Assembly: GCA_050330855.1 (NCBI GenBank)
Contig: JBHJNL010000147.1
Coordinates: 1 to 64,000 of the forward strand
Reading direction: 5' to 3'
Length of the DNA: 64,000 nt
Origin: RCC1774 sp050330855
GTDB lineage: Bacteria > Cyanobacteriota > Cyanobacteriia > Thermosynechococcales > Thermosynechococcaceae
The notes under the pieces: generated by a model
Seen by the model: the letters and a program-made list of their open reading frames with translations, nothing else
The model's database searches: none
What the model was told of the DNA's origin: nothing
Made by a program: the position numbers and the translations under genes
Shown: in pieces, positions 61,541 to 64,000 of the stretch
How positions within the stretch are numbered: the first letter of the stretch is position 1
Layout of the letters: every line of letters starts with the position of its first letter

Positions 61541-61759
61541 CCTGAGCGCAAACCAACGGTAGATCGAGTTACGCCCATATAGAACATCGTGGTCTGCTTT
61601 TTGCCCATCACCAAGAAGCAGACTTCGTAGCATCCCAACATCCCTTTGTCTCTCAGCATTTGACTAATATGAGAAGCAAAGGGATTTGACGTAAATATAT
61701 GCAGCTCAAGCCTGCTTGTCTCTCAAAAAGTGAGAAATATTATCCTCTAAATCATTTGA
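61541..61759. other. intergenic sequence downstream of the helicase
   Basis: No gene. GATTTGACGTAAAT-like AT-rich sequence and an AGCAAAGGGATTTGA repeat of CAAAGGGATGTTGGG-type complementarity are visible, but no clear terminator was found. It leads into the MITE. Confidence 0.3.
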
Positions 61760-61855
61760 TATAGCGGATTTCAGATCTATGGAGTATAGAATGAGACATG
61801 CCAGTTATAGCTTTCAGAGATTATACTGCTCTCTGTAATTATGAAATCCGCTATA
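61760..61855. mobile_element. MITE-like element with TA target duplication
   Basis: TATAGCGGATTTCA (61760-61773) and its exact reverse complement (61842-61855) bound a 96-base unit with no gene. If the terminal TA is a target duplication, the element is 92 bases with 12-bp inverted ends, the form of a miniature element mobilised by IS630/Tc1-mariner transposases. It interrupts an Uma2-like frame at about 61856. Confidence 0.65.
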
Positions 61856-62041
61856 AACAAATATAAGTAACGACTCAGACTGCAGCAGTAGCATATCGAT
61901 GCGCCGCATTGAAAGGCTAGTGACATCGACCTCAACCACAAGGTTAGGGGGCAAAGCCGGAATCTCAGGATCAATCCCTTCTAGGCGGGACAAATTTTTG
62001 AGATAAAAGAATTTTCGGCGGCGAAGTCTCCCGACGGTCAA
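61856..62041 (-). pseudogene. Uma2 family remnant interrupted by the MITE
   Basis: The frame reads FFYLKNLSRLEGIDPEIPAL, then PPNLVVEVDVTSLSMRRIDM, the middle block of an Uma2 protein (PPDLVVEVDxTS). A stop codon lies just upstream and the MITE follows SLLIFVY. Neither the N-terminus nor the C-terminal EYWxVDP block is present. Confidence 0.7.
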
Positions 62042-62136
62042 GAAGTACTAATCTACTCAGAGCGCAGACATCCCAATTTACAAATCGTTCGTAATTGGTA
62101 TTCCTTTAAGATAGAGAAAATGCACTCTCTACACCT

Positions 62137-62439
62137 ATGCAGAAGCTGTCCTTAAGCCTCATCAAGAGTATCTCTATTCTGCTGATTTCCACTGCATTAG
62201 GTCTAGAGCTATGGAATCTCTGGTGGACGCACACCACACAGAGTCAGTTTCCTGAAGTCTTACCCACAGCATTAAGCTTTGATCGCATTCTCCTTACGGT
62301 CCATGCAATTGAAGGCGTCATCGCTGCAGCCTATGCACCGTCTAAACAGAAGCAGCCTGTATTCTATGGCATCTATACTTTCTTCACTGGAATGGTAGGT
62401 CTAGTAGAGCTGTTTCAACCCCAGGAGCACCCACAATGA
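62137..62439 (+). CDS. small membrane protein coupled to the DUF188 gene
   Basis: 100 aa with three hydrophobic segments (about 5-25, 48-66, 72-93). HAIEGVIAAAYA near the second segment is a recognisable conserved-looking turn. Its stop overlaps the next start as ATGA. No family name can be given with confidence. It may only be co-expressed with the RNase-like neighbour. Confidence 0.6.
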   Translation: MQKLSLSLIKSISILLISTALGLELWNLWWTHTTQSQFPEVLPTALSFDRILLTVHAIEGVIAAAYAPSKQKQPVFYGIYTFFTGMVGLVELFQPQEHPQ

Positions 62440-62888
62440 AAATCTGGGTGGATGCCGATGCCTGCCCTAAGGCCATTAAAGAAATTCTCTATCGGGCATC
62501 TAGTCGAGTCAAAATTCCGCTGATTTTGGTTGCCAACCACTATCTGCGCCCGCCCGCTTCTGATCTCATCACAGCGATTCAAGTGCCCAAAGGATTTGAT
62601 GGGGCAGACCAACATATCGTTGACAATTTAGATCCAGGCGACCTTGTGATTACAGCCGATATTCCGTTGGCGGCGGATGTAATTGCTAGCCAAGCCCATG
62701 CCCTCAACCCTAGGGGCGAATTCTATGATAAAAACAATATTCGCGAACGGCTGGCACTGCGAAACTTTATGGATGAACTCCGCAGTGGCGGTGTCGATAC
62801 GGGCGGACCACCTGCGCTACATCAACGCGATCTGCAAGCCTTTGCCAATCAGCTTGATCGGTTCTTAACAAAGCAGGTCAAACCCTGA
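62436..62888 (+). CDS. YaiI/YqxD family (DUF188) protein
   Basis: 150 aa, full length for the family. Conserved blocks: VDADACPKAIKEIL, LVANHYLRPP, VITADIPLAADVI and NPRGEFYDKNNIRERL. The fold is PIN-like with clustered Asp residues that can bind metal, so an RNase activity is often proposed but not settled. It is coupled to the upstream membrane-protein gene. Its stop codon lies inside the terminator hairpin. Confidence 0.9.
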   Translation: MKIWVDADACPKAIKEILYRASSRVKIPLILVANHYLRPPASDLITAIQVPKGFDGADQHIVDNLDPGDLVITADIPLAADVIASQAHALNPRGEFYDKNNIRERLALRNFMDELRSGGVDTGGPPALHQRDLQAFANQLDRFLTKQVKP

Positions 62889-62915
62889 TCATGCTTAGGC
62901 AAGCATGATCAGGGG
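62884..62915. terminator. shared hairpin between convergent genes
   Basis: CCCTGATCATGCTT (62884-62897) pairs perfectly with 62902-62915 around an AGGC loop. It includes the stop codon of the DUF188 gene and abuts the stop of the convergent symporter gene, so it can end both transcripts. There is no T-run on either side. Confidence 0.6.
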
Positions 62916-64000
62916 CTAGAGCAGGACATCTTTTCCCTGCTGACTTTCCCAAAGCCAAGCCATGAGGTAGACGGCAAATCCAGCTAGCATTCCTGGCAGA
63001 ACTTCATAGATAGAGGCTGAGAACTGCAGCGTCATATTCCAAAAAGCTGCAACAGCGACGCCAGTGATCATCATGGCGACTCCCACTACCGGACGTAAAG
63101 GCAGCGAAAACACGCGCACTACCAGCAGCGGTCCCAAACCACAGGAGAGGGCCGACCAGGCAAAGACGCCCAGGGCAAACATATTTTTGTTGCTGGTGAG
63201 TGCGATCGCAACAATTATCCCGGTCGAAATCAGCGTCGCCCGTTTTGCCCACCGATAGGAATCAGCCCACTGGGGGCACAGATCTTGGGTTAGCGCCGCT
63301 GAACAAGACAGAATCTGAGAATCTGCCGTAGAGATTACCGCTGCAAAAATGCCTGCCAAAATCAGCCCCACTAGCAGGCCCGGTAACAGCTCTGTCGCCA
63401 TCAGCGGCAATGCCAACTCAGGATCGCCACCCTCTAATAACCCCGGCACTAAAACACGGGCCGTTAACCCGGCAATCACCGCCGCTGTCGAAAAGATCAC
63501 GTATAGCCCCGCATAGATATTGCGGGAGATATTCATCTGTTCGCTAGACTTAAGCACCATGGCCCGCACCATGATGTGCGGCTGTCCCACGACGCCAACG
63601 CCCCCCATCAGCCAGCTCAGCAAAAATAAAGCAAAGCCAAACTTTAGATCTTTAGGGACCGGATCAATTAATGCTGGATCAAGTCCCTGGAGCTGAGTCC
63701 ACATCCCTGTGAAGCCACCGCAGGCCGATAAGGCAATACCCGTTAGTAAAAACATGGCTCCCATCATCACAATCGCTTGAACCGCATCGGTCCAGATCGA
63801 GGCGCGAATGCCGCCGGAGAAGCAGTACAGCACTACAATCAAGGCACCCAAAATAATTCCGATGGAGTAATCCCAGCCGAAAACGACGTGTAGCGCTTTG
63901 CTGCCAGCCAAGAGTTGGGCTGCGGCGTAGCAGCCGAGAAAAGCCAAAGTAATAAGGGCAGAAATAGATGCGATTGCACGATTGGGCCGTTCACCTTTTG
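62916..64000 (-). CDS. sodium/solute symporter (SSS/PutP family), 5' end outside window
   Basis: At least 361 residues; the frame runs on upstream past the window edge (ERPNRAIASISALITLAFLG) so the true start is not seen. Nine or so membrane helices are visible. YCFSGGIRASIWTDAVQAIV and GVVGQPHIMVRAM are hallmark SSS sequences, the latter near the substrate/Na+ site. It imports a solute such as proline, pantothenate or another small molecule with Na+. Substrate cannot be told from sequence. Confidence 0.88.
   Translation of the reverse strand, partial: KGERPNRAIASISALITLAFLGCYAAAQLLAGSKALHVVFGWDYSIGIILGALIVVLYCFSGGIRASIWTDAVQAIVMMGAMFLLTGIALSACGGFTGMWTQLQGLDPALIDPVPKDLKFGFALFLLSWLMGGVGVVGQPHIMVRAMVLKSSEQMNISRNIYAGLYVIFSTAAVIAGLTARVLVPGLLEGGDPELALPLMATELLPGLLVGLILAGIFAAVISTADSQILSCSAALTQDLCPQWADSYRWAKRATLISTGIIVAIALTSNKNMFALGVFAWSALSCGLGPLLVVRVFSLPLRPVVGVAMMITGVAVAAFWNMTLQFSASIYEVLPGMLAGFAVYLMAWLWESQQGKDVLL

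Noticed and set aside
1..64000. tRNA, rRNA or CRISPR loci
   Set aside because: Scanned for GTTCRA-type T-loops, rRNA sequence and regularly spaced repeats; the GGTTCGA-like hits (for example 1675, 9523) are inside coding genes.

Overview
The window is a stretch of cyanobacterial chromosome. It carries psaA-psaB (photosystem I core), prk (Calvin cycle phosphoribulokinase with the cyanobacterial Cys19/Cys41 pair), chlI (Mg-chelatase), ftrV, a solanesyl diphosphate synthase and cytM. It has many HIP1-type GCGATCGC octamers and several families that are almost confined to cyanobacteria (DUF3386, DUF3082, NB-ARC proteins with a vMAP-type N-terminus, FHA-PBP1A, kinase-GUN4 fusions). The genus cannot be fixed from sequence reading alone. 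No rRNA, tRNA, CRISPR array or complete insertion sequence was seen.

Layout. 1-4.8 kb: a possible small structured RNA with a strong terminator, DUF3386, prk, DUF3082, an EAL-domain remnant, polyprenyl synthase and lepB. 4.8-7.1 kb: four small secreted proteins of unknown function, two of them sharing a repeated Tyr-Glu-x-x-Tyr strand motif. 7.1-13.8 kb: a 1 kb gene-poor stretch with direct repeats, a short STAND/NB-ARC ATPase, chlI, then a probable polymorphic toxin and its candidate immunity gene. 13.8-18.1 kb: a sugar-type ABC ATPase and a Spy-like periplasmic protein divergent from a NarL-type kinase/regulator/small-protein operon. 18.2-23.4 kb: psaA-psaB with terminator and upstream palindrome.

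23.4-35.6 kb is rich in signalling genes: a Ser/Thr kinase fused to GUN4, a chemoreceptor with three GAF domains of DXCF cyanobacteriochrome type overlapping a CheA-like protein that lacks kinase domains, ftrV, an FHA-PAS-GAF histidine kinase, a Coq4-like protein and a lone FHA protein. 36-43 kb: thyX, secreted pentapeptide-repeat proteins, metX-metY, an Uma2 protein and a ParE toxin remnant. 43.7-46.1 kb: a compact three-gene cassette (DUF1611, PLP racemase, 64-aa acidic peptide). 47-59 kb: envelope and signalling genes, namely FHA-PBP1A, cytM, a ferredoxin-like protein, a periplasmic protease with TPRs behind a perfect CRP-type site, a CsgG-family lipoprotein, a second Ser/Thr kinase, a phosphopantetheinyl transferase, an inactive-looking GGDEF protein, a TM2 protein and a NucA-type nuclease. 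59-64 kb: small paired genes, a DEAD-box helicase, a MITE inside an Uma2 remnant, a YaiI/DUF188 protein and the 3' part of a sodium/solute symporter.

The strongest candidates for undescribed biology are the triple-DXCF photoreceptor with its phospho-dead CheA-like partner, the polymorphic toxin/immunity pair, the DUF1611-racemase-peptide cassette, and the operon of secreted proteins with YExY repeats. Gene remnants (three Uma2-related pieces counting one intact copy, EAL, ParE, an RTX C-terminus, a frameshifted secreted protein) sit between intact housekeeping genes and mark the spots of past gene turnover.
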